Part shown: positions 44,255 to 52,202 of the stretch, one piece after another
Numbering within the stretch: the first letter of the stretch is position 1
How the letters are laid out: each line of letters opens with the position of its first letter
Assembly: GCF_027587205.1 (NCBI RefSeq)
Contig: NZ_JAPDOD010000032.1
Location: 45,503 to 109,502 of the forward strand
Direction: 5' to 3'
From: Solirubrobacter ginsenosidimutans
Lineage (GTDB): Bacteria; Actinomycetota; Thermoleophilia; Solirubrobacterales; Solirubrobacteraceae
Length of the DNA: 64,000 bases
Program-made: the position numbers and the translations under genes
Notes under the pieces: generated by a model
The model's input: the letters and a program-made list of their open reading frames with translations, nothing else
What the model was told of the DNA's origin: nothing
The model's database searches: none

Positions 44255-44826
44255 GGGCCGCCGTGCGCCTGCAGGCCGATGTAGCCGGCGCTTCGCCGCG
44301 AGCCGGTGAAGCGGTTGATGCGCTTCCCGTCGCGGTAGACGGTGTAGGTCTGGCCTCGGGCCTTGATCGTCAGCCGTGACCACGTGTTGGGCGGCTTGAC
44401 GTGGGCGTGGGCGGCGTCGAGGTCGGCGAACCCGTAGATCGAGCCGGTCTTGCGCGGGTCTTGCGCCGAGTCGTTGATCTGCACCTCGTAACCGCAGTCG
44501 ATCCACGAGCAGCCGCCGGGCTTGGGGAAGCGCAGGTGCACGCCGCTGTTGGCGCCCTGTTGGGCGCGGAACTCGAGCGTGAGCTTGAAGTCGCGGAAGC
44601 GCTTGGCGGCGAAGTACAAGAGCCCGAGCCGGCCGTCGTCGCCCGGGCCGCTGCGGATCGTGTGGTCATGCAGTTCCAGCGGCGCGCCACCCGCGTGCCG
44701 CCACCCCTTCAGCGACGTCCCGTCGAACAGGGTCTGCGCGTGCGCCGGCGGCGCGAGCAGCACCGCCAGCGCCGCGGCGAGCAGCGTCGCACCATTACGC
44801 CGCCGCGAAAGCGAGCTCCGGGGCAT
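44209..44826 (-). CDS. secreted DUF1080 (3-keto-disaccharide hydrolase-like) protein
   Basis: 205 aa, ATG at 44826. Signal peptide (GATLLAAALAVLLAPPAHA). The jelly-roll DUF1080 domain has its marks: LFDGTSLKGWRH, FRDFKLTLEFRAQQGANSGVHLR, GYEVQIND, TGSIYGFAD, NTWSRLTIKARGQTYTVYRDGK and GYIGLQAHGG. The family binds or cleaves glycans at the cell surface. The start lies 32 bp inside the upstream cupin gene, so the two are probably one transcript. Confidence 0.9.
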   Translation of the reverse strand: MPRSSLSRRRNGATLLAAALAVLLAPPAHAQTLFDGTSLKGWRHAGGAPLELHDHTIRSGPGDDGRLGLLYFAAKRFRDFKLTLEFRAQQGANSGVHLRFPKPGGCSWIDCGYEVQINDSAQDPRKTGSIYGFADLDAAHAHVKPPNTWSRLTIKARGQTYTVYRDGKRINRFTGSRRSAGYIGLQAHGGPQDIVAFRAIRVRAL

Positions 44827-45358
44827 ACCGTGCGTGGTGCCCGCGCAGGCGCGCGAGCATGCGCAGCGGGGCCATCGTGACGCTCACCATCCAGGCGGGC
44901 GGGAACGGCGCGCGGACCTCGCGCTTGAAGCGCTGGACGAACAGCGCGAGGTGCAGCGGCTTCGGCATGCCCGAGCGCAGCGTGTTGCCCTCGTGCGCGA
45001 GCTCGGCCGTGGTCTCGAGCAGCTGCTCCATCTCCAGCGCCGGCTCGACCTCGACGCGCACCCGCGCCGTGCACTCGCCGCCGTTGGCGAACTTGTGCCG
45101 TGCACCGGCGGGCACGACCACGGTCTCGCCCGGCCCGGCGACGATCTTCTTGAACCCGAGCTTGAACGCCATCGTCCCCTCGAGCACGTGGAACCGCTCC
45201 TCCTGCTCCGGGTGCACGTGCGCCCCGGGCACCTTGCCGTCGGGCGTGAGCTGGAGCTCGAACTCGAGCAGCGCACCGTCGGTGTCCTGCGCCGTGCGCA
45301 GGAAGTGGATGCGCTCACCGCTGATGGGGTTGTGGATGATCTGTCCGCTGAAGGCCAT
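44795..45358 (-). CDS. cupin-domain protein
   Basis: 187 aa, ATG at 45358. Cupin motif 1 GAHVHPEQEERFHVLEGTMAF (two His and one Glu plus a third position) and motif 2 GPGETVVVPAGARHKFAN with the final His are both complete, so a divalent metal should be bound. The C-terminal 70 residues are helical and end in ARYAPELAFAAA. Similar proteins are quercetinase-like dioxygenases or sugar-binding cupins; substrate not determined. Preceded by a TTTGCTC inverted repeat. Confidence 0.85.
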   Translation of the reverse strand: MAFSGQIIHNPISGERIHFLRTAQDTDGALLEFELQLTPDGKVPGAHVHPEQEERFHVLEGTMAFKLGFKKIVAGPGETVVVPAGARHKFANGGECTARVRVEVEPALEMEQLLETTAELAHEGNTLRSGMPKPLHLALFVQRFKREVRAPFPPAWMVSVTMAPLRMLARLRGHHARYAPELAFAAA

Positions 45359-45364
45359 GGTGTC

Positions 45365-45390
45365 TTTGCTCCGTTTGGGGGGTGAGCAAA
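45365..45390. promoter_or_regulatory. inverted repeat in the leader of the cupin-DUF1080 transcript
   Basis: TTTGCTC (45365-45371) and GAGCAAA (45384-45390), 12 bases apart, start only 7 bases upstream of the cupin ATG. A bound regulator or an mRNA hairpin here would block translation or transcription of the gene. The partner is unknown. Confidence 0.35.
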
Positions 45391-45501
45391 TCCTCCGGTT
45401 TCCGGCCTTGCGTGTCGTCGGCCGCGACGACGATCCTTGGTCGGCACGCGGGCTGATCTTTCCGTGCTCCTTCAGGACGACTGGGCGTCACCCGCGCGGA
45501 C

Positions 45502-46005
45502 GACGAACGTCAACTGCGCCGGGTGGGGGAGGGGGACGTGGCGCACGCTCCGTTGCTGCCTGCCGTCGTCCGGCTCGCGGCGCGGCTCTGTTGGCTCGAA
45601 TTCTCGTGCCGGGAGACCGACAGTTACGGGCGTGGGCTGGCCAGTGTGTCCCGCACTCGTGCTGTTCCGGTCGCCGTGATTGACCGTGCGCGTTTGAGGG
45701 TCCGTGCGCGGTTTTCGATCAGGTTCGCACTGGTCGAGTTGGCGCATTCGTGGGGGTGATGTACATCTGAGTCCTCACAGGACTCAGATGTACATCACCC
45801 CCCTCGCGCATGACCTCGTTGCTCGCCGAAACCGATCACCGGAAGGCCCGGCGCGGATCGGGGTGTCCAGCCCACGCCCGTAACTGTCGGTCTCCCAGCA
45901 CGGCATTTCGGGCCCACAGAGCCGCGCGCCGAGCGAGTCCACGGCAGCCCGCGACGGGCGGCACTGCCACTCCCTCCCCCCTCACCGGAGCAGTTGACGT
46001 TCGTC
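45502..46005. repeat. approximately 500-bp structured non-coding element, copy A
   Basis: Ends are imperfect inverted repeats starting GACGAACGTCAACTGC. The arms (about 150 bp each) also share the block around CGACAGTTACGGGCGTGG (left, about 45617) and its complement (right, about 45875). In the centre is a 51-bp perfect palindrome. An inverted copy with 80-90% matching stretches lies at 52203-52694. Short frames exist on both strands, but single-base indels between the copies break them, so it is not protein-coding. It sits between two genes of the same strand. No target-site duplication is evident. Family unknown: MITE-like or a structured RNA/DNA element. Confidence 0.8.
45752..45802. repeat. 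central 51-bp palindrome of copy A
   Basis: Two perfect 24-bp arms (outer GGGGGTGATG, inner GAGTCCT) with a 3-base CAC loop. As RNA it would form an extremely stable hairpin on either strand. Confidence 0.9.
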
Positions 46006-46109
46006 CCACACGAGCGCCAACGCGCCACGATCGCGAATCGGGCTAAAGGTCCGCTCCGCCTCTGCCGATAACGAGGACTAGACCGCCCGCCGAGGCGGTT
46101 TTCGCGTCT

Positions 46110-46415
46110 TCAGGGCTCGACGACGACCTCGAAATGCCGCGCGCGCGGGTCGTAGGAGTCCAGCAACTCCTCCGCCCGCGGTTCGATGACCGCGACCTCG
46201 GCGTCCTCGCCCGCGAAACGCTGCACGGCCGCGAGCGATTCGAAGAGCGTCAGCGTCACGAACTCGACACCGTCCGGCGTGTCGCGGCGCATGACGTAGG
46301 CCCCGCGCGAGCCTTCGAGCGCAGCGACCTGCGGCAGCAGGTCGTCGCGCAGAAACGCTTCGTAGCCATCGGCGTTCGCGGGCTGTGTGCGCCCGCTCCA
46401 TAGGCGTCCGATCAT
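46110..46415 (-). CDS. antibiotic-biosynthesis-monooxygenase-like (ABM) protein
   Basis: 101 aa from the ATG at 46415; the frame is open far upstream but the protein-like part starts at MIGRLWSGRTQPANADGYEA. The ABM ferredoxin-like pattern is clear: FLRDDLLPQVAALEGSRGAY, GVEFVTLTLFESLAAVQRFAG and AVIEPRAEELLDSYD. Members are small oxygenases or stress proteins. Divergent from a GNAT gene with only 10 bp between starts, so promoters must overlap the coding regions. Confidence 0.75.
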   Translation of the reverse strand: MIGRLWSGRTQPANADGYEAFLRDDLLPQVAALEGSRGAYVMRRDTPDGVEFVTLTLFESLAAVQRFAGEDAEVAVIEPRAEELLDSYDPRARHFEVVVEP

Positions 46416-46425
46416 CCTTGAAAGC

Positions 46426-46914
46426 ATGCAGATCCGGGAGGCGACGAAGGACGACTGGCCGACGATCTGGCCGCTGGTGCGGGCGGTCGCGGCCGCGGGT
46501 GAGACGTTCACGCTGCCGCGTGACATCGGCGAGGCCGACGCGCGGGACATGTGGATGCTCAAGCCGCCCGACCGGACCGTGGTCGCGGTCGATGACGACG
46601 GGACGTTCCTGGGCACCGCGAAGATGAACCGCAACCATCGCGGGCCCGCGTCGCACATCGCCAGCGCGAGCTTCATGGTCGATCCGGTCCATTCCGGCCG
46701 CGGGGTCGGCCGGGCGCTCGGTGAGTACGTGCTCGCGTGGGCCCGTGAGGCCGGCTATCGGGCGATGCAGTTCAACGCGGTCGTCGAGACCAACGCGCGC
46801 GCGGTCGCGCTGTGGCGGTCACTCGGCTTCGAGGTGATGACGACGCTCCCGGAAGCGTTCCAGCACCCGACCCACGGCTATGTCGGGCTGCACGTCATGT
46901 GGCGCACGCTCTAG
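46426..46914 (+). CDS. GNAT-family N-acetyltransferase
   Basis: 162 aa from the ATG at 46426. Acetyl-CoA loop SFMVDPVHSGRGVGRALGEYV (motif A, RGVGRA), an earlier IREATKDDWPTIWPL strand-helix, and ETNARAVALWRSLGFEV (motif B), followed by HPTHGYVGLHVMWRTL, as in the PhnO/phosphinothricin-type subfamily. It would acetylate a small amine or protein N-terminus. Its end overlaps by 4 bp with the convergent DUF1707 gene. Confidence 0.92.
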   Translation: MQIREATKDDWPTIWPLVRAVAAAGETFTLPRDIGEADARDMWMLKPPDRTVVAVDDDGTFLGTAKMNRNHRGPASHIASASFMVDPVHSGRGVGRALGEYVLAWAREAGYRAMQFNAVVETNARAVALWRSLGFEVMTTLPEAFQHPTHGYVGLHVMWRTL

Positions 46915-47237
46915 GCGCGCGGTTCCGGGACGTAGTGGCGGGACTGGTCCGCCGGGTCGACCCACACGCGCATCACCCGCTGGGTGCTCGGGTCGATGAA
47001 CCGTTCCTTGGTGGGCATCCAGGACGGGTTGGCCGCGTCCGACTCGCCGTGGCGGCGACCCCAGCGGCGCTTCACCGGCTCGGGCGCGGCGAGCGGTGGG
47101 AGGCCGTCCAACGCGTCCGAGACCGAGCCGGCGAAGGCCAGATCGAGGCGACGGTCGAGTTCGTCGGCGTCGAGCCGGTCCATGGCGAAGTGGCGGCCGA
47201 GCGCCGCGGCCGCGCGCTCCTGCTCAGGAGGCGGCAC
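46911..47237 (-). CDS. DUF1707 domain protein
   Basis: 108 aa from the GTG at 47237. Residues 8-50 (AAALGRHFAMDRLDADELDRRLDLAFAG) are the SHOCT-like DUF1707 helix pair, followed by a basic linker and a C-terminal segment with conserved WMPTKERFIDPSTQRVMRVW. The latter tail is also seen in actinobacterial DUF1707 proteins. No membrane helix. Role unknown, possibly in protein-protein contact. It overlaps the upstream YbjQ gene by 14 bp, so they are co-transcribed. Confidence 0.8.
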   Translation of the reverse strand: MPPPEQERAAAALGRHFAMDRLDADELDRRLDLAFAGSVSDALDGLPPLAAPEPVKRRWGRRHGESDAANPSWMPTKERFIDPSTQRVMRVWVDPADQSRHYVPEPRA

Positions 47238-47565
47238 TGTCGATCACGACGGCCGTGCCGTAGGCGATGACCTCAGTCAGCTGGTTGCCCATCTCGGAGG
47301 AGTCGAAGCGCATCGCGACGATGCCGTTGGCGCCGAGGAGCTTGGCGTTGGCGACCATGCGGTCGATCGCGTGGCGGCGGGTGTCCTCGAGCAGTTCGGT
47401 GTACTCGCTGACCTCGCCCTGGCGCAGCGACTTGAAGCCGGCGCTGAAGTTCTTCGCGAAGCCCATGCTGCGCACGACCAGCCCGAAGGTGATGCCCAGG
47501 TTCTCGCGGATCACGGCGCCCGGCAGTTCCTGGGCGGTGGTGATCGGCAGCTCGAAGTCCGTCAT
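47224..47565 (-). CDS. YbjQ-family (UPF0145) protein
   Basis: 113 aa from the ATG at 47565. The core LPGAVIRENLGITFGLVVRSM, the DTRRHAIDRMVANAKLLGANGIVAMRFD helix-strand and the final EVIAYGTAVVI are diagnostic of YbjQ/UPF0145, a pentameric dodecin-like fold with heavy-metal-binding annotation in some databases. Function not established. 31 bp divergent from the thioesterase gene. Confidence 0.9.
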   Translation of the reverse strand: MTDFELPITTAQELPGAVIRENLGITFGLVVRSMGFAKNFSAGFKSLRQGEVSEYTELLEDTRRHAIDRMVANAKLLGANGIVAMRFDSSEMGNQLTEVIAYGTAVVIDSAAS

Positions 47566-47596
47566 CCGGCCGAGCGTATCGGCATAGTGCGCCCGA

Positions 47597-48382
47597 ATGG
47601 CCTTCGACGAGGACATCGCGCTCGCCCCCGCCGGTGAGGGGGCGTACGAGGGGCGGATCGCCGACGGGTGGACGACGCCGCGCGGCCCGCACGGCGGCTA
47701 CGTGATGGCGATGGTCCTGCACGCGATGGAGCTCGCGATCGGCGATCCGCAGCGGCAGCCGCGGTCGCTCACCGTGCACTTCCTGCGCCCGCCGAAGCTC
47801 GGCCCGGTGATCGCGCGGCCGCTCATCGAGCGAGCGGGACGGGCGCTGTCCACCGTCACCGCCCGGCTCGAGCAGGACGGCAAGCCGGTCGCGCTCGGCG
47901 TCGGCGCCTTCTCACCCGCCTGGGATGCGCCAGACGTCGGAGACGCGCCGATGCCGGACGGCGTCGCCCCACCCGCGGAGCTCTCGCCGCCGCTCCCGGG
48001 CGCCCCGGCCTTCGCGAACCAGCTCGCGATGCAGCCCCGCTTCGGCGACGCCCCGCTCACCGGCTCGGACAACGAGATGGTCGGCGGCTGGATCGACCTG
48101 CGCGAGCCGCGGCCGCTCGACGGCCCCGCGCTCTGCGTGCTCGCCGACGGCTGGTACCCGGCGATCTGGGCGCGTCTGACCCAACTCCACCCGGCACCGA
48201 CGATCGACCTGACCGTGCACTTCCGAGCACCGCTCCCCGTCGAAGGCCCGCTGCTCGCGCGCTTCACGACCAAGCTCGCGAGAGGCGGCTTCTTCGAGGA
48301 GGACAGTGAGCTGTGGGCGACGGACGGAACGCTCGTCGCCCAATCCCGTCAGCTCGGTCTGCTGCTCCCGCCGATCAGCTAG
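47597..48382 (+). CDS. acyl-CoA thioesterase (TesB-like double hotdog)
   Basis: 261 aa, ATG at 47597. Two hotdog domains: the first (about 20-110) with GPHGGYVMAMVLHAMELA and SLTVHFLRPPKLGP, the second (about 155-255) with MVGGWIDLREPRPLD, ADGWYPAIWARL and TIDLTVHFRAPLP. The paired TVHFxRPP/TVHFRAPLP strands are typical of TesB-like thioesterases, which release free acids from acyl-CoA in the cytoplasm. The stop overlaps by 8 bp that of the DUF899 gene. Confidence 0.88.
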   Translation: MAFDEDIALAPAGEGAYEGRIADGWTTPRGPHGGYVMAMVLHAMELAIGDPQRQPRSLTVHFLRPPKLGPVIARPLIERAGRALSTVTARLEQDGKPVALGVGAFSPAWDAPDVGDAPMPDGVAPPAELSPPLPGAPAFANQLAMQPRFGDAPLTGSDNEMVGGWIDLREPRPLDGPALCVLADGWYPAIWARLTQLHPAPTIDLTVHFRAPLPVEGPLLARFTTKLARGGFFEEDSELWATDGTLVAQSRQLGLLLPPIS

Positions 48383-49112
48383 CGAAGTCTGGCACCGCAG
48401 CCCGCACGCTCTCAGAGCGGCCCTTGGGCTCCTCCCAATCCTCCTGGCGCCCAAGCGGCGTGAGGTCGAGGAAGGCGTACGAGCCGCCGCTCCACTCCGC
48501 GCCGCGCGCGAACGACGAGTACGTGTGGAAGACCTTGTCGTCGATGCGCAGGAAGACGCTCGTGCCCGGGTTCTCGGTCCCTTCGACGTAGTAGCCCGTG
48601 CCGGCCGCCTCGTGCTCGGCCTTGCTGCGGAAGTTGTATTCCAGCGGCGCCCGCGACTCGTCGTTGGTGACGTGGAAGTCGTAGTTGAAGTCCGACCCGA
48701 ACGAGCTGTACCACGGGATCGTCCAGCCCCGCTTCGCCTTGTAGGCCTCGAGCTTCTCGATCGGCGCGCGCGACACCCACACCATCGACGTGTCGCGGAT
48801 CGCGACGTGCTCCATCAGGCCGTCGGACATCTCGTCGGTGCCGGCGGTGCAGCTCGGGCAGCCGTTCTCCCAGCTCGGGTCGAACATGAAGTGCGTGAGG
48901 ATCAGCTGCAGCCGCCCGTCGAAGAGCTCGAGCAGCGTCTTCTCACCGTCGGGGCCGGTGAAGACGTACTCCTTCTCGATCTCGACCATCGGGAGCCGCC
49001 GGCGCTCGGCGCTCAGCGCATCGCGACGGCGGGTCAGCTCCTTCTCCTGCTCCAGGAGCTCTTTACGAGCAGTCAGCCACTCGCCACGCGAAACCACCTT
49101 TGGAAGGCTCAT
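48375..49112 (-). CDS. DUF899 thioredoxin-like protein
   Basis: 245 aa from the ATG at 49112. Starts LPKVVSRGEWLTARKELLEQEKELTRRRDAL, the invariable DUF899 head; then a thioredoxin-like core with FMFDPSWENGCPSCTAGTDE (CPSC at the redox site), PWYSSFGSDFNYDFHVT and a final YAFLDLTPLGRQED. The CPSC pair could be redox active, but the family has no agreed function. Divergent from the epimerase gene (40 bp). Confidence 0.92.
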   Translation of the reverse strand: MSLPKVVSRGEWLTARKELLEQEKELTRRRDALSAERRRLPMVEIEKEYVFTGPDGEKTLLELFDGRLQLILTHFMFDPSWENGCPSCTAGTDEMSDGLMEHVAIRDTSMVWVSRAPIEKLEAYKAKRGWTIPWYSSFGSDFNYDFHVTNDESRAPLEYNFRSKAEHEAAGTGYYVEGTENPGTSVFLRIDDKVFHTYSSFARGAEWSGGSYAFLDLTPLGRQEDWEEPKGRSESVRAAVPDFAS

Positions 49113-49152
49113 ACCAGTTAGACCTACCCGCTTCCCTGAAATCATCGGTCGG

Positions 49153-50064
49153 ATGAGAATCGTCCTCGCGGGTGGATCAGGCCAGATCGGCGCGGTCCTC
49201 AAGCGCGCGTTCGCCGCCGACGACGTCACCGTCCTCTCGCGCTCCGGCGACGTGCGCTGGGACGGCCGGACGCTCGGCGCGTGGACGAACACGCTCGACG
49301 GCGCCGACGCGCTGATCAACCTCGCCGGGCGGACCGTCGACTGCCGCTACACCGCGGACAATCGGCGGGCGATCATGGACTCGCGCCTCGAATCCACCCA
49401 CGTGCTGCGCGAGGCGATCGCCCAGGCCGACGTCCCGCCGCGGGTCTGGCTGCAGTCCAGCACCGCGACGATCTACGCCGACACCTACGGTCCCGCCAAC
49501 GCGGAGGACGGCACGCTTGGCGGGAACGAGCCGAACTTGCCGGACACCTGGCGCTTCAGCATCGACGTCGCCCGCCGCTGGGAGGAGGCCGCCGCCGGCG
49601 CCGCCACGCGGACGGTCCTGCTGCGCTCGGCGATGGTGATGAGCCCGGACCGCGGCGGCGTCTTCGACACGCTGCGCACGCTCGTCCGCCGCGGCCTCGG
49701 CGGTCGCGCCGGCAGCGGGCGCCAGTTCGTCTCCTGGATTCACGACGTCGACTTCGCGAACGCGATCAAGCTGCTGATCGCCCGTGAGGACATCGACGGC
49801 CCGGTCAACCTCGCCGCGCCCGAGCCCCTGCCGTACCGCGACTTCATGGCCGCGTTGCGCAAAGCCGAGGGCATGCCGTTCGGCTTGCCGGCGACGAAGT
49901 GGATGCTCGAGGCCGGCGCCTTCCTGATGCGCACCGAGACCGAGCTGGTGCTCAAGTCGCGCCGCGTGGTCCCCGGCCGCCTCGTCGAAGCGGGCTTCAC
50001 CTTCACCCACCCGACGTGGCCCGAGGCCGCCCGGGATCTCGTGGCACGGCGGCGAGCGTCGTAG
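49153..50064 (+). CDS. NAD-dependent epimerase (SDR39U1/TIGR01777-like)
   Basis: 303 aa from the ATG at 49153. Atypical SDR: GGSGQIG (7-13) nucleotide loop, ADALINLAGRTVDCRYTADNR, WLQSSTATIYADT in the Ser/Tyr site, VVLRSAMVMSPDRGG-type strand, GSGRQFVSWIHDVDFANAI and the C-terminal DUF1731 part (PATKWMLEAGAFLMRTETELVLKS, RLVEAGFTFTHPTW). Same layout as the family to which E. coli YfcH belongs. Substrate unknown. The last 62 bp overlap the convergent beta-lactamase-fold gene, unusually long. Confidence 0.88.
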   Translation: MRIVLAGGSGQIGAVLKRAFAADDVTVLSRSGDVRWDGRTLGAWTNTLDGADALINLAGRTVDCRYTADNRRAIMDSRLESTHVLREAIAQADVPPRVWLQSSTATIYADTYGPANAEDGTLGGNEPNLPDTWRFSIDVARRWEEAAAGAATRTVLLRSAMVMSPDRGGVFDTLRTLVRRGLGGRAGSGRQFVSWIHDVDFANAIKLLIAREDIDGPVNLAAPEPLPYRDFMAALRKAEGMPFGLPATKWMLEAGAFLMRTETELVLKSRRVVPGRLVEAGFTFTHPTWPEAARDLVARRRAS

Positions 50065-50884
50065 CCGACGAGACCGCGCGGATCTCGGCCGGCAACTCAG
50101 TCAGCGCGACGCGACGGATCAAGGACAGCGGACGCTCCAGCGGCGCGAAGAAGTTGTCGTAGTGCGTCGGGACGACCACCCGCGGGTCAAGGCGCGGGAG
50201 GATCCGGCGCCAGTAGTGCGGCGTCACCTGGCGCCCGGTGATGCCCGCGAGGAACACGTCGACCGGGTCGATGCGCTCGTCGTCGCGCAGGTCCGCGCTG
50301 CCCTGGTGGTAGAAGCTCGTCCCGGCGACCTCGATCCGGATCCCGAAGACGTCGCCGCACTTGTAGGCGCCGGGATGCAGTCCGTGCAGGTCCTCGCAGC
50401 TCAACGCGCCGTCGAACGGGACCTTCCGGCCGAAGAGCAGCTTCGAGTGCCGGCTGGGGACGAAGCGCACCACGAACGGGCCGATCTCGTACGCCCGGTA
50501 CGGCTCCGCCACGACGCTGTCGAGCCCGTGCAGCCGCATCAGGTGGGCGAGCGACTCGCTGCCGTAGACCGTCGCGCCGTCCCGGCGGGCCAGCGCGGGG
50601 GCGTCGACCGCGTGGTCCCAATGGGTGTGGCCGACGAGGATCGCGTCCGCGCGTGCGACGTACCGGTCGAGCGCAGCGAGGTCCGGCAGCGCCGGGCGGC
50701 GCAGGAGCAGCGAGCGCAAGGGCGCCCGTGAGACGTAAGGGTCGACGAGGACCGTCGTGCCTTCGAAACTGAGCCGGTAACCCGCCACGCCGAGCCACTG
50801 GAGCTCGAGCCCGGCGGGAAGCCCGAGGGGCACGCGTTCGAGCTCACGCAGCGCTGTCAGGTCATCCGGCACCGGGTTTGACAC
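50003..50884 (-). CDS. metallo-beta-lactamase-fold hydrolase
   Basis: 293 aa from the GTG at 50884; a GTG at 50872 would remove four residues and avoid overlap with the divergent gene. The metal site HTHWDH (about 90-95) is complete, with later His (SRHSKLLFG, FYHQGSAD) and THYDNFF. WLGVAGYRLSFEGTTVLVDPY is the UlaG/YcfI-like head of MBL proteins that act on phosphate or lactone esters. N-terminal residues up to ERVPLGLPAG are helical. Substrate unknown. Its 3' end overlaps the epimerase gene by 62 bp. Confidence 0.85.
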   Translation of the reverse strand: MSNPVPDDLTALRELERVPLGLPAGLELQWLGVAGYRLSFEGTTVLVDPYVSRAPLRSLLLRRPALPDLAALDRYVARADAILVGHTHWDHAVDAPALARRDGATVYGSESLAHLMRLHGLDSVVAEPYRAYEIGPFVVRFVPSRHSKLLFGRKVPFDGALSCEDLHGLHPGAYKCGDVFGIRIEVAGTSFYHQGSADLRDDERIDPVDVFLAGITGRQVTPHYWRRILPRLDPRVVVPTHYDNFFAPLERPLSLIRRVALTELPAEIRAVSSATTLAAVPRDPGRPRATSGG

Positions 50885-52197
50885 CCTACGCCCCAGTGGA
50901 GAGCTACACCGCACCCTGGGCCTCGTCAGCCGCCCGCCGGCGTCTGGCCGCCGTCGAGGCCGCGCTGCCGTCCGATCCCGCCGAAGCGCTCGAGCGCGCC
51001 GCGGCCGCCGCGCACTCCCACGCCCAGCGGCTCGACGAGGACACCCTGCAACTCAACGCGGGCACGAACGTCCCGAGTCCGCTGGTCGCCGCACTCCACG
51101 AGAGCGCGCTGGCCGCGCAGCCGAGCATGGGCTACCCGGGGACGAAGTACCAGCCGGGACTCGAGGCGATCGACGTCGTCGAGGTCACGGCCGCCACGGC
51201 CGTGGCGCGGCTGATGGGCGCGGCGTTCGCCGAGGTGCGCCCGACGAGCGCGACGCTCGCGAACCTCGCGGTGTACACGGCGCTGACCGATCCGGGCGAC
51301 ACGATCGCGGTGCTCCCCGACTGGGCGGGCGGCCGGCACGCCGCAGGCGTGGCGAGCGTCCGCGGCCTCCGGGTCGCGGCGCTGCCCTACGACACCGAGG
51401 CGCTCGACGTCGACCTCGACGCCCTCGACGAGTTCCTCGGCTGGGAGATCCCCCGGCTGCTCGTCCTCGGCGGAAGCCTGATGCTCTTCCCGCACCGCCT
51501 GAGCGCGATCGCCGACGTCGTGCGCGGGCACGGCATCCCGCTGCTCTACGACGCCTCGCAGGTCGCCGGGCTCATTGCTGAAGATCGCTTCCAGGACCCG
51601 CTGCGCGAGGGCGCGGACCTGATGACCTTCTCGACCTACACGTCCTTCGGCGGCCCGCCCGGCGGGGTGATCGTCACCAACGACGCCGAACTGGCCGAGC
51701 AGGTCGCGAACGCCGTCCATCCGGTGCTGCTCGCCAACTACGACGCTTCCCGGCTCGTGCCGCTCGCTGCGGCAGCGCTGGAACGCGACCGCTCAGCCGG
51801 CGCGTACGCCGACCAGTGCATCGCCAACGCCCAAGCGCTCGCGGAGGCGTTGGCGGAGGAGGGCTTCGCCGTCGTCGGCGGCGCGGACCGCGGCTACACC
51901 ACCTCCCACCACGTGGCCATCGAGATCCCGGGCGGAGGAACCGCCGCGGCCGTCAAGCTCGCGGAGTCCAACCTGCTCGCATCGGACATCGGCATTCCGT
52001 CCGACCCGTCCGGCGGTGTCCGCTTCGGAACACAGGCGATCACGCGTCAGGGCTTCATCGAGGACGACATGCCTGCGATCGCGGCGGCGTGCGCGGGGGT
52101 GTTGCTGCACGACCGCGACGTGCGTCGGGACGTCGCGGAGGTGCGGCGGCGTCGCGTTGGGTTGCGGTGGTGCTTGACGCCTGAAGACCTGCCTTAG
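50878..52197 (+). CDS. SHMT-like fold-type I PLP enzyme with altered active-site lysine
   Basis: 439 aa from the TTG at 50878; a GTG at 50896 is equally possible and clears the divergent gene. Aminotransferase-fold homologue of serine hydroxymethyltransferase: TLQLNAGTNVPSPLVAAL, MGYPGTKYQPGLEAIDVVE, AEVRPTSATLANLAVYTAL (cofactor region), LLYDASQVAGLI with the PLP-binding Asp and the following helix. In SHMT the cofactor lysine sits in the STYK/THKT-GGP loop. Here residues 252-260 read FSTYTSFGG, with Thr255 (codon ACG, 51640-51642) where Lys (AAG) is expected. A one-base change explains it. Confidence 0.78.
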   Translation: MTPYAPVESYTAPWASSAARRRLAAVEAALPSDPAEALERAAAAAHSHAQRLDEDTLQLNAGTNVPSPLVAALHESALAAQPSMGYPGTKYQPGLEAIDVVEVTAATAVARLMGAAFAEVRPTSATLANLAVYTALTDPGDTIAVLPDWAGGRHAAGVASVRGLRVAALPYDTEALDVDLDALDEFLGWEIPRLLVLGGSLMLFPHRLSAIADVVRGHGIPLLYDASQVAGLIAEDRFQDPLREGADLMTFSTYTSFGGPPGGVIVTNDAELAEQVANAVHPVLLANYDASRLVPLAAAALERDRSAGAYADQCIANAQALAEALAEEGFAVVGGADRGYTTSHHVAIEIPGGGTAAAVKLAESNLLASDIGIPSDPSGGVRFGTQAITRQGFIEDDMPAIAAACAGVLLHDRDVRRDVAEVRRRRVGLRWCLTPEDLP

Positions 52198-52202
52198 GCC
52201 CG

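Noticed and set aside
45523..46046. 78-codon frames inside repeat copy A, with a similar MTSLLA start in copy B
   Set aside because: Single-base indels between the copies put the frames out of register and stops appear early. The similarity follows from the DNA repeat.
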